A stretch of 64,000 nt of DNA from Mycobacterium botniense (GTDB lineage: Bacteria > Actinomycetota > Actinomycetes > Mycobacteriales > Mycobacteriaceae). The notes under the pieces are model-generated. The model had not been told where the DNA came from. It saw only the letters and a program-made list of their open reading frames with translations, and did no database searches. The first letter of the stretch is position 1, and every line of letters starts with the position of its first letter. The translations under genes were made by a program, and so were the position numbers. The DNA lies in the NCBI RefSeq assembly GCF_010723305.1, contig NZ_BLKW01000002.1:806001-870000 (forward strand). Reading direction: 5' to 3'. Shown piece after piece: positions 8,878-24,919 of this stretch.

Positions 8878-9839
8878 CACGCCGCCTTTCCCGGCGAGCG
8901 GTCGAGCCGGATATACGCGTGAATGGTGGTGCCTGCTCGGGAGGTGTAGGTGCGCACCAGATCTGCTACCGCATTGACGACGAAAAGACCGGACGCGCTG
9001 ACCTCGCCGACCGACGGTGGTCGCCGTCCCACCAGCGGATCGGCCAGGTGCGCGCCGCCGCGAGCCTCGCAGACCACATGGTTGTCGTGATGCCAAAACG
9101 CCAGGCGGCACCGCGCACTGCCGCGCTGCAGGCTACTGGTCGCGAGCTCGGTGACGACCAGCTGCAAATCCGCGATCCGGTCTGCCGACATCCCCAGCAA
9201 ACTCCCGTACCAGGCGCACCACTGGCGTGCCCCGCTGAGATCGGCCAACTTGCCCACCGCAAAGGTCACCGCGGCCGGATGGGTTTGCAGCGGTTGATTG
9301 CCCCGCTCCACTGCGACGTCGACGGCGTACTCGGCGCTGCGCCGGTGGGCGCCGTCCTGCCACAGCAAGGGGTGGGTGAGACGAGCATCGGCAAGCACGC
9401 TGTCATCCAACCGGACCGCGTCATATAAACACAGGCAGGTCGCGTCCTGACCCTCCAGCGCCAGGTTGACCAGCGCTTCATGCTGGACACAGGCGGGGTA
9501 TTCGACACTGCTGCGCCCCGGCCACATCGATTCACCGATGATCCGCACCGGCCGACCACGGTGCCGTTGCACGAAGCCGCTCATCCACCCCAGAATCCGG
9601 CCCGGGTTGCGGCCCACCTGGCAAATATCGGTAAGCACCACCTCGTGAGCCTCATCGTCAGCGACCCGGCGCAGCACACTGTGCAGCCGCACCATCTTCG
9701 CGCCGGGCACCGCGACCAATACCGGGCACGCCTTAGTCAACCACTCGGACACGAAATGCACCACGGAATCGACGTATTCGTGCTCCGAGCGGTAAAACAG
9801 CGCGGAGTGCAGCAGGCCGTGCTCAGTGTGACCAGTCAT
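8877..9839 (-). CDS. MEDS-domain protein with degenerate anti-sigma-type ATPase domain
   Basis: A 320-residue protein with an N-terminal MEDS domain (HSALFYRSEHEYVDSVVHFV at the start, CLCLYDAVRLDD near the end) and a C-terminal HATPase_c domain like RsbW/SpoIIAB anti-sigma kinases (LQLVVTELATSS). The N-box Asn normally after ELxx is replaced by Ser, and the usual DxGxG G1 box is degenerate, so ATP binding may be weak or lost. It lies directly before the MEDS-STAS partner. The start is uncertain: ATG at 9839 gives the MEDS domain with ten leading residues, and a longer form from 9926 is possible. Confidence 0.72.
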   Translation of the reverse strand: MTGHTEHGLLHSALFYRSEHEYVDSVVHFVSEWLTKACPVLVAVPGAKMVRLHSVLRRVADDEAHEVVLTDICQVGRNPGRILGWMSGFVQRHRGRPVRIIGESMWPGRSSVEYPACVQHEALVNLALEGQDATCLCLYDAVRLDDSVLADARLTHPLLWQDGAHRRSAEYAVDVAVERGNQPLQTHPAAVTFAVGKLADLSGARQWCAWYGSLLGMSADRIADLQLVVTELATSSLQRGSARCRLAFWHHDNHVVCEARGGAHLADPLVGRRPPSVGEVSASGLFVVNAVADLVRTYTSRAGTTIHAYIRLDRSPGKAA

Positions 9840-9954
9840 GCCGACGGCATAGTCCCCCAATCGGTGGCCGCGTCGGGGCGCCGCTAGGGGCCCGCCGCCA
9901 AGGTACCCCAGGTGGGGGATTCTCAATCACCGGCGCTCTGCGGAGGGCGCCGGA

Positions 9955-11798
<1,844 letters not shown>

Positions 11799-11802
<4 letters not shown>

Positions 11803-12818
11803 CGGTGGGCTCCCACCGCCATCAGCTCAGTGACAACCTGGTCAGCGGTCCACGGCGCCAACAGAAACCCGGAGCGGCCGTGCCCGGCGGCGACCAGAGT
11901 CCGCCCATCCAGGCGTTGCACCAGCGGCAGGTTATCCGGTGTCGTCGGGCGCAGCCCGGCGGAGCATTCGGCCAGCTCGTATTCGCCCAGCCCGGGCAGC
12001 ACCGTGCAGGCGTCGTCGAGCAGGTCACGCACTCCGGAGACAGCCGGCGCGGTGTCGCGGCCGTGCTCGTATTGGGTGGCGCCGACGACCACCCCGTCGC
12101 CGCGCGGCACCACGTACACCTGCCGGCCGTGCACCCGGGCGCGGATCACCCGCTGCGGCACCGGCATAGCGCCTGTCCGCCAGCGCAGCCGCAGCACTTC
12201 GCCCTTCACCGGGCGGATCGGCAGACCGGGCCACAGGGCGGGAGCGTCGACACCGTTGGCGATGACGACCGCGTCGCATGGCACGGTGGACAGGTCTGTC
12301 ACGGGCGGCGCCCAGCTGACGCCGAGCCCCTCACAGGCCGTGCGCAGCGCGTTCAACACCGCCCGGTTGTCCACCGCCAACTCGGTGGGAGCGCGAAAGC
12401 CGTGCCGGATGCCTTGGGCCAGCAAAGGTTCCACCTCGCGGGCGGCTGACTGCCAGATCACCGGGTGACCTTGCGCGGAGAGCCAGTCGGCGACGGTGCG
12501 CAGATCGGCCACATCGGCGGAGTCGACGCCCACGACCAGTGACTCGCGGGCGGTGATCACCTGCGCCGGCAGCCCGTGTGCGAAATCGCCCTGCTGCCAC
12601 AGCCGCAGCGAGTCCAGGCCCAGTCGCAGCAGCCGCTCCTCACCCGGCCAGCCTTCGCTGTGCGGAGCCAGCATGCCGGCCGCCACCCAGGACGCACCCT
12701 GCTCGCTGCTGCGGTGCACCCGCACCGACCAGCCCGCCTGCGCGGCCCGGCGCGCGATCGACAGCCCGATGATCCCGCCGCCGATGACGGCCAACGACCC
12801 CGGTGAGTCTGCTGACAT
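11799..12818 (-). CDS. thiO: Glycine oxidase ThiO
   Basis: A 339-residue FAD-dependent amine oxidase that makes dehydroglycine for the thiazole ring. The dinucleotide-binding motif VIGGGIIGLSIARR stands near the N-terminus, and VVAAGHGRSG-like LVAAGHGRSGF near the C-terminus. The frame stays open upstream through the riboswitch, but the ATG at 12818 is right because it follows the riboswitch 3' stem and its AAGGGAGC ribosome site. The extra residues upstream are simply translated aptamer sequence. It is first in the thiO-thiS-thiG-SGNH operon. Confidence 0.95.
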
Positions 12819-12823
12819 CGCTG

Positions 12824-12918
12824 CTCCCTTCGCCGGCATGATCCGGATCAGGTCCGACGGTAAGGGCAGGTCCTCTTCGGGTGTGCCCACTCTCAGCCCC
12901 GCACGCGCCCGGGACTCC
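12824..12918 (-). promoter_or_regulatory. TPP riboswitch (THI element) upstream of thiO
   Basis: On the minus strand the conserved THI-box sequences are plain: GGGGCTGAGAGTGGGCAC, then ACCTGATCCGGATCATGCC and GGCGAAGGGAGC. These are the pyrimidine-sensing and pyrophosphate-sensing arms of the thiamine pyrophosphate aptamer. The 3' P1 strand (GAAGGGA) contains the likely ribosome site of thiO, nine bases from its ATG. Ligand binding would therefore hide the ribosome site directly. Exact outer boundaries are estimated from stem pairing by eye. Confidence 0.95.
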
Positions 12919-12967
12919 CGTGTCTTAACGACCTCAGCGTTCCACGCTAGCGCGCTAACGTCGCGGT

Positions 12968-13696
12968 GTGCATTCACGTATCGACCGCCCTGCTCCCCCG
13001 TTGGGCGCACCGCCCCGGATCGGCGCGGGCCAGCTGCGCCGGCGTCTGGCGGCGGCGCGGCTGTATCTGTGCACCGACGCCCGCCGGGAACGCGGCGATC
13101 TGGCCGAATTCGCCGACGCGGTGCTCACCGGCGGGGTCGACATCATCCAGCTGCGCGATAAGGGCTCGACCGGCGAACAGCGCTTCGGCCCGTTGGAGGC
13201 ACGCGATGAACTGGCCGCGCTCGAGGTGCTGGCCGACGCCGCCACGCGGCACGGTGCCCTGGTCGCCGTCAACGATCGCGCCGACATCGCACGCGCTGCC
13301 GGTGCCGACGTGCTGCACCTGGGTCAGCACGACCTGCCGCTGGAGGTGGCGCGCGATATCGTCGGACCGGACACGCTGATCGGGCGGTCCACCCACGACC
13401 GTAACCAGGTGGGCGGCGCGCTCACCGACAATGTCGACTATTTTTGCGTCGGCCCGTGCTGGCCCACCCCGACCAAGCCGGGCCGCCCGGCCGCGGGCCT
13501 GGGCTTGGTGCGCGCCGCCGCTGCGCTGGCCGGGGACACACCGTGGTTCGCGATCGGTGGTATCGACGCACAGCGGCTTCCCGAGGTCATCGCCGCGGGT
13601 GCCCGACGGGTCGTGGTGGTTCGGGCGATCACCGCCGCCGACGACCCACGTGCCGCCGCGGAACAGCTCAGGTCACTGCTTGCAGCAGCGAATTGA
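12968..13696 (+). CDS. thiE: Thiamine-phosphate synthase ThiE
   Basis: A 242-residue TIM-barrel enzyme that joins HMP pyrophosphate and thiazole phosphate to give thiamine phosphate. Motifs seen are [38 protein letters not shown] and FAIGGIDA. The first 25 residues are an extra basic, Pro-rich lead. GTG at 12968 is used; it lies only 50 bases from the riboswitch of the divergent thiO operon, so promoters face away from each other here. The 3' end overlaps the convergent mutT3 by 29 bases. Confidence 0.95.
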   Translation: MHSRIDRPAPPLGAPPRIGAGQLRRRLAAARLYLCTDARRERGDLAEFADAVLTGGVDIIQLRDKGSTGEQRFGPLEARDELAALEVLADAATRHGALVAVNDRADIARAAGADVLHLGQHDLPLEVARDIVGPDTLIGRSTHDRNQVGGALTDNVDYFCVGPCWPTPTKPGRPAAGLGLVRAAAALAGDTPWFAIGGIDAQRLPEVIAAGARRVVVVRAITAADDPRAAAEQLRSLLAAAN

Positions 13697-14297
13697 TCCG
13701 GGATGTCAACCGGGACGGCGCCTGGTCAGCCGCACCCGCCATGCACCAGACGAACACCCCGGCTTCGATTTCCAGGGTGCGCGGGAGATGCCGCCGCCGC
13801 TCGTCACCGTCACGCAGCGGAACAGTCGCCGGTGCGGTGCGCAGCCGCGGCCAGCTGGCGGCGAACCCCGGGTGCAGAGGCAGGTGCGCGACCTCGTCCT
13901 CGCCCACCCAGCGCAGCTCGGTGCTTTCCCGGTTGGGTACCGTGCGCAGTAACTCGGCGGCGTCGGCGACGACCGTGGTATAGGTCCAGTGGCTGCCGCC
14001 GGCCCCGAAAACCTCGGCAGTGACCACCGTCGCGCGCACCGACAGCTGCTCGACGGGCAGCCCGGCCTCCTCCCGGGCTTCGCGCACAGCGGTCTGCTCC
14101 GGGGTTTCGTGACTATCGCGGGCTCCGCCGGGCAAACCCCAGGTGCCGCCTTGATGACTCCATTGCGCCCGATGCTGCAGCAGTACGGCCGGGGTGCCGT
14201 CAGCCCGGGGCGCCCGCAGCAACAGCCCAGCGGCGCCGTACCGGCCCCAGTAGGCAACCCCGTCAGATACCACCCACCCGTCACCGTCGCCGCGCAC
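13668..14297 (-). CDS. mutT3: Nudix hydrolase MutT3
   Basis: A 209-residue Nudix protein. The catalytic Nudix box is complete: [20 protein letters not shown] followed by EAG, with the REAREEAG metal-binding core. H37Rv MutT3, recalled at about 217 residues, hydrolyses oxidised nucleotides such as 8-oxo-dGTP. N-terminal residues 8-30 form a strand-rich lead ([13 protein letters not shown]). It sits between thiE and the Rv0412c-like gene as in H37Rv, and its last codons overlap thiE on the opposite strand. Confidence 0.9.
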   Translation of the reverse strand: MRGDGDGWVVSDGVAYWGRYGAAGLLLRAPRADGTPAVLLQHRAQWSHQGGTWGLPGGARDSHETPEQTAVREAREEAGLPVEQLSVRATVVTAEVFGAGGSHWTYTTVVADAAELLRTVPNRESTELRWVGEDEVAHLPLHPGFAASWPRLRTAPATVPLRDGDERRRHLPRTLEIEAGVFVWCMAGAADQAPSRLTSRINSLLQAVT

Positions 14298-14433
14298 CCG
14301 TCCAGGATAAGCGGGCCTGCCCGCGGCGGCAGGGATGCGAGCGGAGCCGCGCGATCAGCGGCCCAGACAAACTCTTAGAATTCTTTTATACAGTGCGGGG
14401 GGTGAACGGCCGAAAGGTGGGGTCCGAAAAGAC

Positions 14434-15752
14434 GTGACCGTTGAGCTGGCGCATCCGTCGACCGAGCCGTTGGGGTCGCGGTCGCCGCTGGAACCGGCTC
14501 ACCCCCGCTGGTGGTTCATCTCCACCACTCCGGGCCGCATCCTCACCATCGGCGTGATCTTGGCGACGCTGGGCGTGCTGAGCGCATTTGCCACCTCGAC
14601 GACAATCAACCACCGCCAGCAAGCGCTGTCCACGGTGCTCAACCACACCGAGCCGCTGGCATTCGCCGCCGGCCAGCTCTACACCACACTCTCGGTGGCT
14701 GATGCGGCCGCCGCCACCGCGTTCATCGCCCAAACCGAGCCGCGCACCGTGCGGGCGCGCTACGAGCAGGCGATCACCGACGCCGCCGTGGCGGTGACGC
14801 GGGCATCGAGCGGGTTGACCGACGAGCGGTTGGTGCAGTTGCTGGGCCGGATCAACGCCGAACTGGCCGTCTATACCGGGTTGATTGAGATCGCCCGCAC
14901 CAATAACCGAGCCGGAAACCCGGTCGGCTCCTCGTATCTGTCGGAAGCGTCGGCGTTGATGCAGTCGACTATCTTGCCTGATGCGCAACGTCTCTATCAG
15001 GAGACGTCGGCGCGGGTGGACTCGGAAACCACGGCGTCGACCCAGATCCCGGCCCCGGTGATCCTGATTGTCACGACCACAGTGCTGTTCGGCGCGTTCG
15101 CGCACCGCTGGCTGGCCCGGCGCACCCGGCGACGGATCAACCCGGGCCTTGTCGCGGGCGCGCTTGCGATAATGGTTATGGTGATCTGGGTGGGAACCGC
15201 GCTGGCGATCTCCACGGCAGGGAGCCGCAGCGCCAAAAACACTGCGGCAGAGTCACTTAAAACTGTCACTAACCTGGCGATCACCGCCCAGCAGGCACGG
15301 GCCGATCAGACGCTGTCGCTGATCCGCCGCGGCGATGAGGAGGTGCGCAAGCAGTCCTTCTATCAACGCATCGACACCATGCAACAGCAGCTCAACGACT
15401 ACCTGTCCCGACCCGACGCGGTCGACAAATCCGACCTGCGCGGCGCCGGCCAGCTGCTGACCCGCTGGCGGCAAGCCAATGACCGCATCAACGCCTACAT
15501 CACGGTCGGCAACTATCGGGCCGCTACCCAGGTAGCGTTGGGTCACGACGAGGACGACGCCACTCCGGCGTTCGACAAGCTCGAAGACGCATTGACCAAG
15601 ACCATGGAGCAGAGCCGCAGCCAGTTGCGCGGCGATATCCTCAACGCGCGCCGTGGGCTGGCCGGCGCCACGGTGGGCGGTGTGGTGCTTAGCCTTGGTG
15701 CGGCAATCGCGGTGGCCCTTGGTCTGTGGCCCCGGCTGAACGAGTACCGGTG

Positions 15753-15753
<1 letters not shown>
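14434..15753 (+). CDS. Membrane protein of the pknG operon (Rv0412c-like)
   Basis: A 439-residue integral membrane protein, exactly the length I recall for H37Rv Rv0412c. One helix near residues 28-50 (ILTIGVILATLGVLSAF) is followed by an extracytoplasmic helical domain. Two more helices lie near 205-225 and 240-265, then a second helical domain, and a last helix near 410-430. Paired helical domains of this kind look like sensor modules, but no kinase or HAMP motif is seen. GTG at 14434 follows AAGGTGGGG. It overlaps glnH (TGATG) and so is the first gene of the operon with glnH and pknG. Confidence 0.8.
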
Positions 15754-19006
<3,253 letters not shown>

Positions 19007-19184
19007 GCGGGGGCCGGCGGCTGGCGACGCCGATATGCGCTCACCGAGCGCGCATCCTGGCCACCAGAGACATCCCCGGTAATGGTGTGCCGGTTCAGCG
19101 CTGCGCCAATGTCGGCCGGGTATCAACGTCACTGTCACAGCAGGTATTCAGTGAATTCCCAGCCCCGCGTTTCACAGTGAAACC

Positions 19185-20501
19185 GTGCCCGTACAGTCCG
19201 CGCGGTGGATGATGACGGCCCGCGTGTTGCGCTTGGCCGGCTTCGGCGTAACCGGTGCTCAGGTCGACTCGGTGGTCGCACAAGATTGGCCGGCCTACGT
19301 CGCGGCCGCACTGGAGTCGAACCCGGACACCGACCCCGGCGCGGTCGCCACCCCGATTCCCGCACTCGAGCCGCCGCGACCACCGGGTAAGAACGCCGGC
19401 GCCGAGGCCCAGCGTCACTACAACCACCAACTGGACGAGCAGATGTCGCAGCTGTCGGCGTGGTGGCTGCGCCGCATGGTCGCAGTGCGGCAGCCGATCC
19501 ATGAGAAGTTGACCCTGTTGTGGCACAACCACTTCGCTACCTCCGCGGAGAAGGTGCGGATCGCGGCGTACATGGCGGCGCAGAACCAGAAACTACGCAT
19601 GTTGAAGCTCGGCGACTTCCGCACGCTGGCCTACGCGATGCTCACCGACGCCGCGATGCTGCGCTGGCTGGACGGGCAGACCAACACCGCCAGGGCCGCC
19701 AACGAGAACCTGGCCCGCGAATTCATGGAACTTTTCGCCCTCGGCCATGGCAACGGCTACACCGAAGCCGATGTGCGGGCCGGGGCCCGGGCACTGACCG
19801 GATGGGTCATCCGGCCAAGTGGGCAGACCTCGCTGGTGCGGCGACGCCATGACGACACCGAGAAGACGCTGTTCGGCGTCACCCGCGATTTCGACGCCGC
19901 CGGATTCTGCGACACCGTGTTGGCCCAGCCCAGGTCGGCGGGCTATATCGCAGGACGGCTCTGGCAGCAGCTGGCCTCCGATGACCCGCCGTCACCGCAG
20001 GCGCTTGACCGCATCACCCGCGCCTACGGACCCCGTCGCGACCTGCTGGGCCTCACCCGCGCGATCCTCACCGACGACGAGTTCACCACCGGCCGCGCCA
20101 CACTGGTCACCACCCCAGTCGAATGGCTGGTGGGGGTGATCCGCACCCTGCGGGTGCCGGTCGACACCTCCACCCGGGTCATGGTGCTCGAGGCGACGCT
20201 GAAAGCCCTGGGGCAGCGGCCGTTTTATCCGCCGAATGTCGGCGGGTGGCCGCGCGGGCGGGTGTGGCTGTCCACCGCCAGCGCCGGGGTGCGGCTGCGG
20301 GCCGCGACCAACCTGGCGCACGCCGGCGATCTGTCGGTCGTCGAGGACGCACCCGCCGGCGAGCGCATCGACGCGGTGGGCTACCTGATCGGCGTCGGCG
20401 GGTGGTCGGATCGCAGCGCGAAAGCGCTTCGCCCCCTGGTGCACAAGCCGCCGCAGCTGGTGGCCGCCGCAGTCAACACACCCGAATACCTGACGGCGTA
20501 G
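19185..20501 (+). CDS. DUF1800 family protein
   Basis: A 438-residue protein of the DUF1800 family. Recognisable are RVLRLAGFGVTGAQVD at the N-terminus, WWLRRMVAVRQPIHEKLTL, LLWHNHFAT, the NENLAREFMELFALG signature, and RPFYPPNVGGWPRG near the end. DUF1800 proteins nearly always occur next to a DUF1501 protein, as here (four bases apart). Their biochemical role is not established. No signal peptide is visible, so it may be exported with its Tat-targeted partner, which is inference. GTG at 19185 is the longest start; ATG at 19209 is the alternative. Confidence 0.88.
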   Translation: MPVQSARWMMTARVLRLAGFGVTGAQVDSVVAQDWPAYVAAALESNPDTDPGAVATPIPALEPPRPPGKNAGAEAQRHYNHQLDEQMSQLSAWWLRRMVAVRQPIHEKLTLLWHNHFATSAEKVRIAAYMAAQNQKLRMLKLGDFRTLAYAMLTDAAMLRWLDGQTNTARAANENLAREFMELFALGHGNGYTEADVRAGARALTGWVIRPSGQTSLVRRRHDDTEKTLFGVTRDFDAAGFCDTVLAQPRSAGYIAGRLWQQLASDDPPSPQALDRITRAYGPRRDLLGLTRAILTDDEFTTGRATLVTTPVEWLVGVIRTLRVPVDTSTRVMVLEATLKALGQRPFYPPNVGGWPRGRVWLSTASAGVRLRAATNLAHAGDLSVVEDAPAGERIDAVGYLIGVGGWSDRSAKALRPLVHKPPQLVAAAVNTPEYLTA

Positions 20502-20505
20502 CGAG

Positions 20506-21705
20506 ATGCCGATGCCCGAGATCAACCGCCGACAGTTCTTGATCGCCAGTGCCGGTGTCGGCGCGCTCGGCCTGCTGTCCGGGGCCGCGGCAGTCACCTG
20601 GCCCGAGCTGATGCGTGCAGCGCAAGACCGCCCGCTCGCCGAGGGCACCGGCGTGCTGGTGATCGTCACGCTTTACGGCGGCAACGACGGCATCAACACC
20701 GTGGTTCCCTACGCCGACAACGCCTACCATGACGCCCGCCCCGAACTCGCTTACGCTCCGGAAGAAGTCTTGCACCTCGACGACCAGCTTGGGCTCAACC
20801 CAGCCTTGAAGGGGCTGGCTCAGCTGTGGACTCGGCGTCAGCTGGCCATCGTGCGTGGCGTCAGCTATCCCCACCCCGACCACAGCCACTTCCGGTCCAT
20901 GGACATCTGGCAGACCGCGTCCCCGGCTGAGCCCGTCTCGACCGGCTGGATCGGCCGTTGGCTGGACACCACCGGCGACGACCCGCTGCGCGCGGTCAAC
21001 ATCGGCACTGTGCTCCCTCCGCTCGCGATCGGCGAAAAATGCACGGCGGCAGCGCTTTCCCCAGCTGGCAGGACGCACTCCGAGGCGGGGTTCGCCGCGA
21101 CGATGGACGCACTGGGTGCCGACGACCCCGATGACACCCCGGCGATGTCGGCGGTGTGTGCGGCTTACCGTGCCGCACGCACCACCGACACCGCCTTCGC
21201 AGCCCTCGAAACGCCCCGACAGGACCACAACCCGCTCAGCCGCCAACTCGCTATGGTGGCCGAGGCGGTGCGTGCCCGGGTACCGACCCGCGTCTACCTG
21301 GTGCAACTAAGTGGCTTCGACACACACGCCGACGAACGCGCGACCCAGCAGCGGCTCCTGCAAACCTTCGACGACGCCGTAGCCGGGTTCCTGCGCAACA
21401 TGGCCACCGATCCCTGTGGTAAAAATGCTGTGCTGCTGGCATATTCGGAGTTCGGGCGCCGGGTCGCAGCCAACGCGTCGCACGGCACCGACCACGGCAC
21501 CGCCGGCCCGGTGTTCGTCGCCGGTGCGCCGGTGCGAGGCGGGTTCTACGGAGAGGAACCCAGCCTCACCGACCTTGACCATGGAGATCTCAAGCCTACC
21601 ATGGACTTTCGAGACATTTACTACGATCTGCTGACACACACCCTCGGCAGCGACCCGACGCCGTCGGTCGGGCCCGGTCGCCGCGGTGTGGGTTTTTTGG
21701 GTTAA
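20506..21705 (+). CDS. DUF1501 family protein with Tat signal
   Basis: A 399-residue protein beginning with a twin-arginine signal ([19 protein letters not shown]). The mature part has the alkaline-phosphatase-like DUF1501 fold signs: [46 protein letters not shown] and [17 protein letters not shown]. It forms an operon with the DUF1800 gene four bases upstream. It probably acts outside the membrane after folding in the cytosol. The TAA shares the TTAA with the stop of the convergent ackA. Function unknown beyond the family pairing. Confidence 0.88.
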   Translation: MPMPEINRRQFLIASAGVGALGLLSGAAAVTWPELMRAAQDRPLAEGTGVLVIVTLYGGNDGINTVVPYADNAYHDARPELAYAPEEVLHLDDQLGLNPALKGLAQLWTRRQLAIVRGVSYPHPDHSHFRSMDIWQTASPAEPVSTGWIGRWLDTTGDDPLRAVNIGTVLPPLAIGEKCTAAALSPAGRTHSEAGFAATMDALGADDPDDTPAMSAVCAAYRAARTTDTAFAALETPRQDHNPLSRQLAMVAEAVRARVPTRVYLVQLSGFDTHADERATQQRLLQTFDDAVAGFLRNMATDPCGKNAVLLAYSEFGRRVAANASHGTDHGTAGPVFVAGAPVRGGFYGEEPSLTDLDHGDLKPTMDFRDIYYDLLTHTLGSDPTPSVGPGRRGVGFLG

Positions 21706-22847
21706 ATCAGCTGAACACAGTCCCGAGCGATAGCCAGCTCTTCGTTCGTCGGCACCACCAGCACCGTCGTCGGCGAGCTGTCGGCGGATATCCGCCGCAC
21801 GCCGGGATGCGGGTCGGCGTTGCGGCGCTCGTCGAGCTCGATGCCCAGCGCCGACAGCCCGGTCAGCGCGTCACGGCGCACCGCAACGTCGTTCTCACCG
21901 ATACCCGCCGTGAAGCTCAACACGTCGGTGCGTTGCAGCACCGCCACGTATGCGCCGATGTACTTGCGCAACCGGTGGATGAATACGTCATAAGCTAATT
22001 GCGCTGCAACGTCACCTGATTCGATCAGATCATGCAGGCGGCGAAAGTCACGTTCGCCGGACAGACCGAACACTCCGGAGCAGTGATTGAGCATCGACTC
22101 GATGTCGTCGACGCTCATCTTCGCGGCGCGCCACAGATAGCTGATCACGCCCGGGTCCACGTCGCCACTGCGGGTACCCATGACCAGCCCCTCCATCGGA
22201 GTCAGGCCCATGGATGTCTCGATCGGCCGGCCGCCCAAGACCGCCGACGCCGACGCACCATTACCCAGATGCAGCACAATCTGATTCAGGTCCTCCACCG
22301 GCCTGCCCACAAAGGCGGCGGCCTGCTGACTGACGTATTGATGCGAAATGCCGTGGAATCCGTACCGACGGATGTGCCACGTCTGCGCCAACCTGCGGTC
22401 GATTGCGTAGGTGGCCGCCGTGGCCGGCAGATCGTGGAAGAACGCGGTGTCGAACACGGCGACGTGCGGGATGTCGGGCAAAAGCGTGCGGGCCACCTCG
22501 ATGCCCAGTATCGCCGGGGGGTTGTGTAACGGGGCCAGGGGCGATAACTCCCTCAACTTGGCCAGCAGTGCATCGTCGACAAGAGTGGGCCGGTAAAAGT
22601 CGTTGCCACCATGAACGACCCGATGGCCCACTGCGGCCGGGGCCACGCTCGACGGATCGAGCCCCGCTTCGGTCAACCGGGCGAACGCCATGCGCAACGC
22701 GGCATCGTGGTCGGCGACCGACGACTGTTCGCCGATCTGATCGATGACTCCAGCGGCCCGTGATATACCTGAGTCAGGCTCGACCAGTTGGTATTTCAAC
22801 GTTGATGAGCCGGAGTTGATCACCAGCACGACACGTTCAGCAACCAC
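21702..22847 (-). CDS. ackA: Acetate kinase AckA
   Basis: A 381-residue acetate/propionate kinase making ATP from acetyl phosphate. Motifs: [12 protein letters not shown] at the N-terminus, [30 protein letters not shown] and the C-terminal [12 protein letters not shown] at 22847 overlaps the 3' end of pta by 11 bases, so ackA and pta are coupled as in other bacteria. The product runs with Pta the reversible acetyl-CoA to acetate path. Ends head-to-head with the DUF1501 gene with shared stop bases. Confidence 0.96.
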   Translation of the reverse strand: MVAERVVLVINSGSSTLKYQLVEPDSGISRAAGVIDQIGEQSSVADHDAALRMAFARLTEAGLDPSSVAPAAVGHRVVHGGNDFYRPTLVDDALLAKLRELSPLAPLHNPPAILGIEVARTLLPDIPHVAVFDTAFFHDLPATAATYAIDRRLAQTWHIRRYGFHGISHQYVSQQAAAFVGRPVEDLNQIVLHLGNGASASAVLGGRPIETSMGLTPMEGLVMGTRSGDVDPGVISYLWRAAKMSVDDIESMLNHCSGVFGLSGERDFRRLHDLIESGDVAAQLAYDVFIHRLRKYIGAYVAVLQRTDVLSFTAGIGENDVAVRRDALTGLSALGIELDERRNADPHPGVRRISADSSPTTVLVVPTNEELAIARDCVQLI

Positions 22848-24909
22848 GATTGCCCTGCGCCTGGATCGCGGTGATCGCGATGGTATTGACGATGTCTTCG
22901 ACCGAGGCGCCCCGGGACAGGTCGTTCACCGGTTTGGCGAGGCCTTGTAACACCGGGCCTATCGCGATTGCGCCGGCGCTGCGTTGTACGGCCTTGTAGG
23001 CGTTATTGCCGGAGTTGAGATCGGGAAAGATCAGCACCGTAGCGTGCCCGGCGACCACGGAACCGCGGGTCTTGCTGGCCGCCACGGCCGGGTCGACCGC
23101 AGCATCGTATTGGATAGGGCCTTCCACGGGCAGTTCAGGTGCTCGGGAACGCACTAATTCGGTTGCAGCCCTGACTTTGTCGACATCTGCACCGGCACCA
23201 GACTCACCGGTGGAATAGGACAGCATGGCTATTCGCGGCTCGATTCCGAATTGCGCAGCGGTCTGCGCGGCGCTGATCGCGATGTCGGCGAGCTGCTCGG
23301 TGGTCGGGTCGGGGATGATGGCGCAGTCACCATACACGAGCACCCGGTCCGACAGGCACATCAGGAAGACACTGGACACCGTGGAGATACCCGGCGCGGT
23401 CCTGATGATCTCGAATGCCGGCCGGACCGTGTGCGCGGTGGTGTGCGCCGCGCCCGACACCATTCCGTCGACCTGGGAAGTGTAGACCAGCATGGTGCCG
23501 AAATACGAGACGTCTTGCATGATCTCGCGGGCCTGTTCGACGGTGACGCCCTTGTGCTTGCGCAGCTCGGCGTATTGGACGGCGAACTGGTCACGTAATT
23601 CAGCGCCGCGTGGATCGATCACCGCCGCCTCGTCCAGGTTGACGCCGAGTTCGGCGGCCCGCAACCGGATGTGCGACTCGTCGCCGAGGATGGTCAAATC
23701 GGCTATCTGCCGTTGCAATACCCGCCCCGCCGCCCGCAGAATGCGATCATCGTCGCCTTCGGGCAGCACGATGCGTTGACGATTCGCGCGGGCCTGCTCG
23801 CGCAGCCGATAGGTGAACATCTGCGGAGTGACCACCGTCGGGATCGGAATGGCAAGCTGCGCCAGAAGATCCGCGAGATCAACGTATCGGTCCATTAGTT
23901 CCAGCGCGGTGTCGACCTTGCGCTGCGAGGAAGCGGTGACCCGTCCGCGCGTCGACGCGACCGCACTGGCGGTGTCAAACGTATTCGACTCGGTGGCGAT
24001 CACGGGCAACCGCAGCCGCAGCCCGGAGACCAGCGCCGCGATCGCCGGGTGCAGGTCGAACCCGCCGTTGAGGATGACACACGACAGCGACGGAAAGCCT
24101 TCGGCGGCATGCGCGCTGGCGACCGCCAAGACAACATCCGAACGATCACCGGGTGTGATGACCGCAGCCCCGTCGCAAAGCCTTTCCAGCACATGGTCGG
24201 CCGTCATCCCGGCGACCACCACACCCAGCGCCTCGCGCTGCATCAGCGCGGGATCCCCGCTGATCAGCGTCCCGTTGACGGCTTTCTGCAACTCGGCCAC
24301 CGTCGGCGCGACCAGTAGTGGTTCGTCGGGCAGCGCATAGGTGCGCGGGGCGAACGGGCGCAGCGCCTCGGCGACCGCGCCCAGCTGCGCGGGCTCGCAG
24401 CGGTTGGCGACGACCGCGGCGGTGTGGGCGTGTTGGGCCGACAGTTCGGCCAGGCACACCCGCACAACCTGCGCCACCTCGTCGGGGCTGCGGCCTTTGC
24501 CGCGCACCACCAGCAGCACCGGGGCGCCGAGGTTGACCGCGATGCGCGCGTTGACCGACAGCTCGGCGGGGCTGGTGATATCGGTGTAGTCGCTGCCGAC
24601 GATCACCACCGCGTCGCAGGCCTGCCGGATCACGTGGTACCGGTCGACAATATCGGCGATCGCGGCGTCGGGGTCGGCGTGCAGCTGCGGATAGCTCACG
24701 CCGACGCAGCTTTCGTAGGGTAGGGCGGTGCTGGTATGCGCCAGGAGCAGTTCCAGGATGTGATCGCGGTCTTCGCCGAGGCGCGTAATCGGCCGGAACA
24801 CACCGACTCTGGCCACGGTCGCCGCCAATCGGTGCAGTATGCCCAGCGCGACCGTGGACTTACCGGTGTCTCCTTCGGGCGCGGCGATATAGATGCTGGA
24901 CGTCGGCAC
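22837..24909 (-). CDS. pta: Phosphate acetyltransferase Pta (long form)
   Basis: A 690-residue three-domain Pta. The N-terminal P-loop domain has PEGDTGKST at residues 12-20, a DRTGG/BioD-like regulatory module. The catalytic phosphotransacetylase domain fills about residues 365-690, with [15 protein letters not shown] and [16 protein letters not shown] near its active site. It converts acetyl-CoA and phosphate to acetyl phosphate. It begins 10 bases after fgd1 ends, so fgd1-pta-ackA form one leftward operon, as in H37Rv. Confidence 0.96.
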   Translation of the reverse strand: MPTSSIYIAAPEGDTGKSTVALGILHRLAATVARVGVFRPITRLGEDRDHILELLLAHTSTALPYESCVGVSYPQLHADPDAAIADIVDRYHVIRQACDAVVIVGSDYTDITSPAELSVNARIAVNLGAPVLLVVRGKGRSPDEVAQVVRVCLAELSAQHAHTAAVVANRCEPAQLGAVAEALRPFAPRTYALPDEPLLVAPTVAELQKAVNGTLISGDPALMQREALGVVVAGMTADHVLERLCDGAAVITPGDRSDVVLAVASAHAAEGFPSLSCVILNGGFDLHPAIAALVSGLRLRLPVIATESNTFDTASAVASTRGRVTASSQRKVDTALELMDRYVDLADLLAQLAIPIPTVVTPQMFTYRLREQARANRQRIVLPEGDDDRILRAAGRVLQRQIADLTILGDESHIRLRAAELGVNLDEAAVIDPRGAELRDQFAVQYAELRKHKGVTVEQAREIMQDVSYFGTMLVYTSQVDGMVSGAAHTTAHTVRPAFEIIRTAPGISTVSSVFLMCLSDRVLVYGDCAIIPDPTTEQLADIAISAAQTAAQFGIEPRIAMLSYSTGESGAGADVDKVRAATELVRSRAPELPVEGPIQYDAAVDPAVAASKTRGSVVAGHATVLIFPDLNSGNNAYKAVQRSAGAIAIGPVLQGLAKPVNDLSRGASVEDIVNTIAITAIQAQGNRGC

Positions 24910-24919
24910 AACACACCGG

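Noticed and set aside
12819..13010. N-terminal extension of ThiO encoded by the open frame upstream
   Set aside because: The extra codons are the TPP riboswitch itself, so the ATG at 12818 is the true start.
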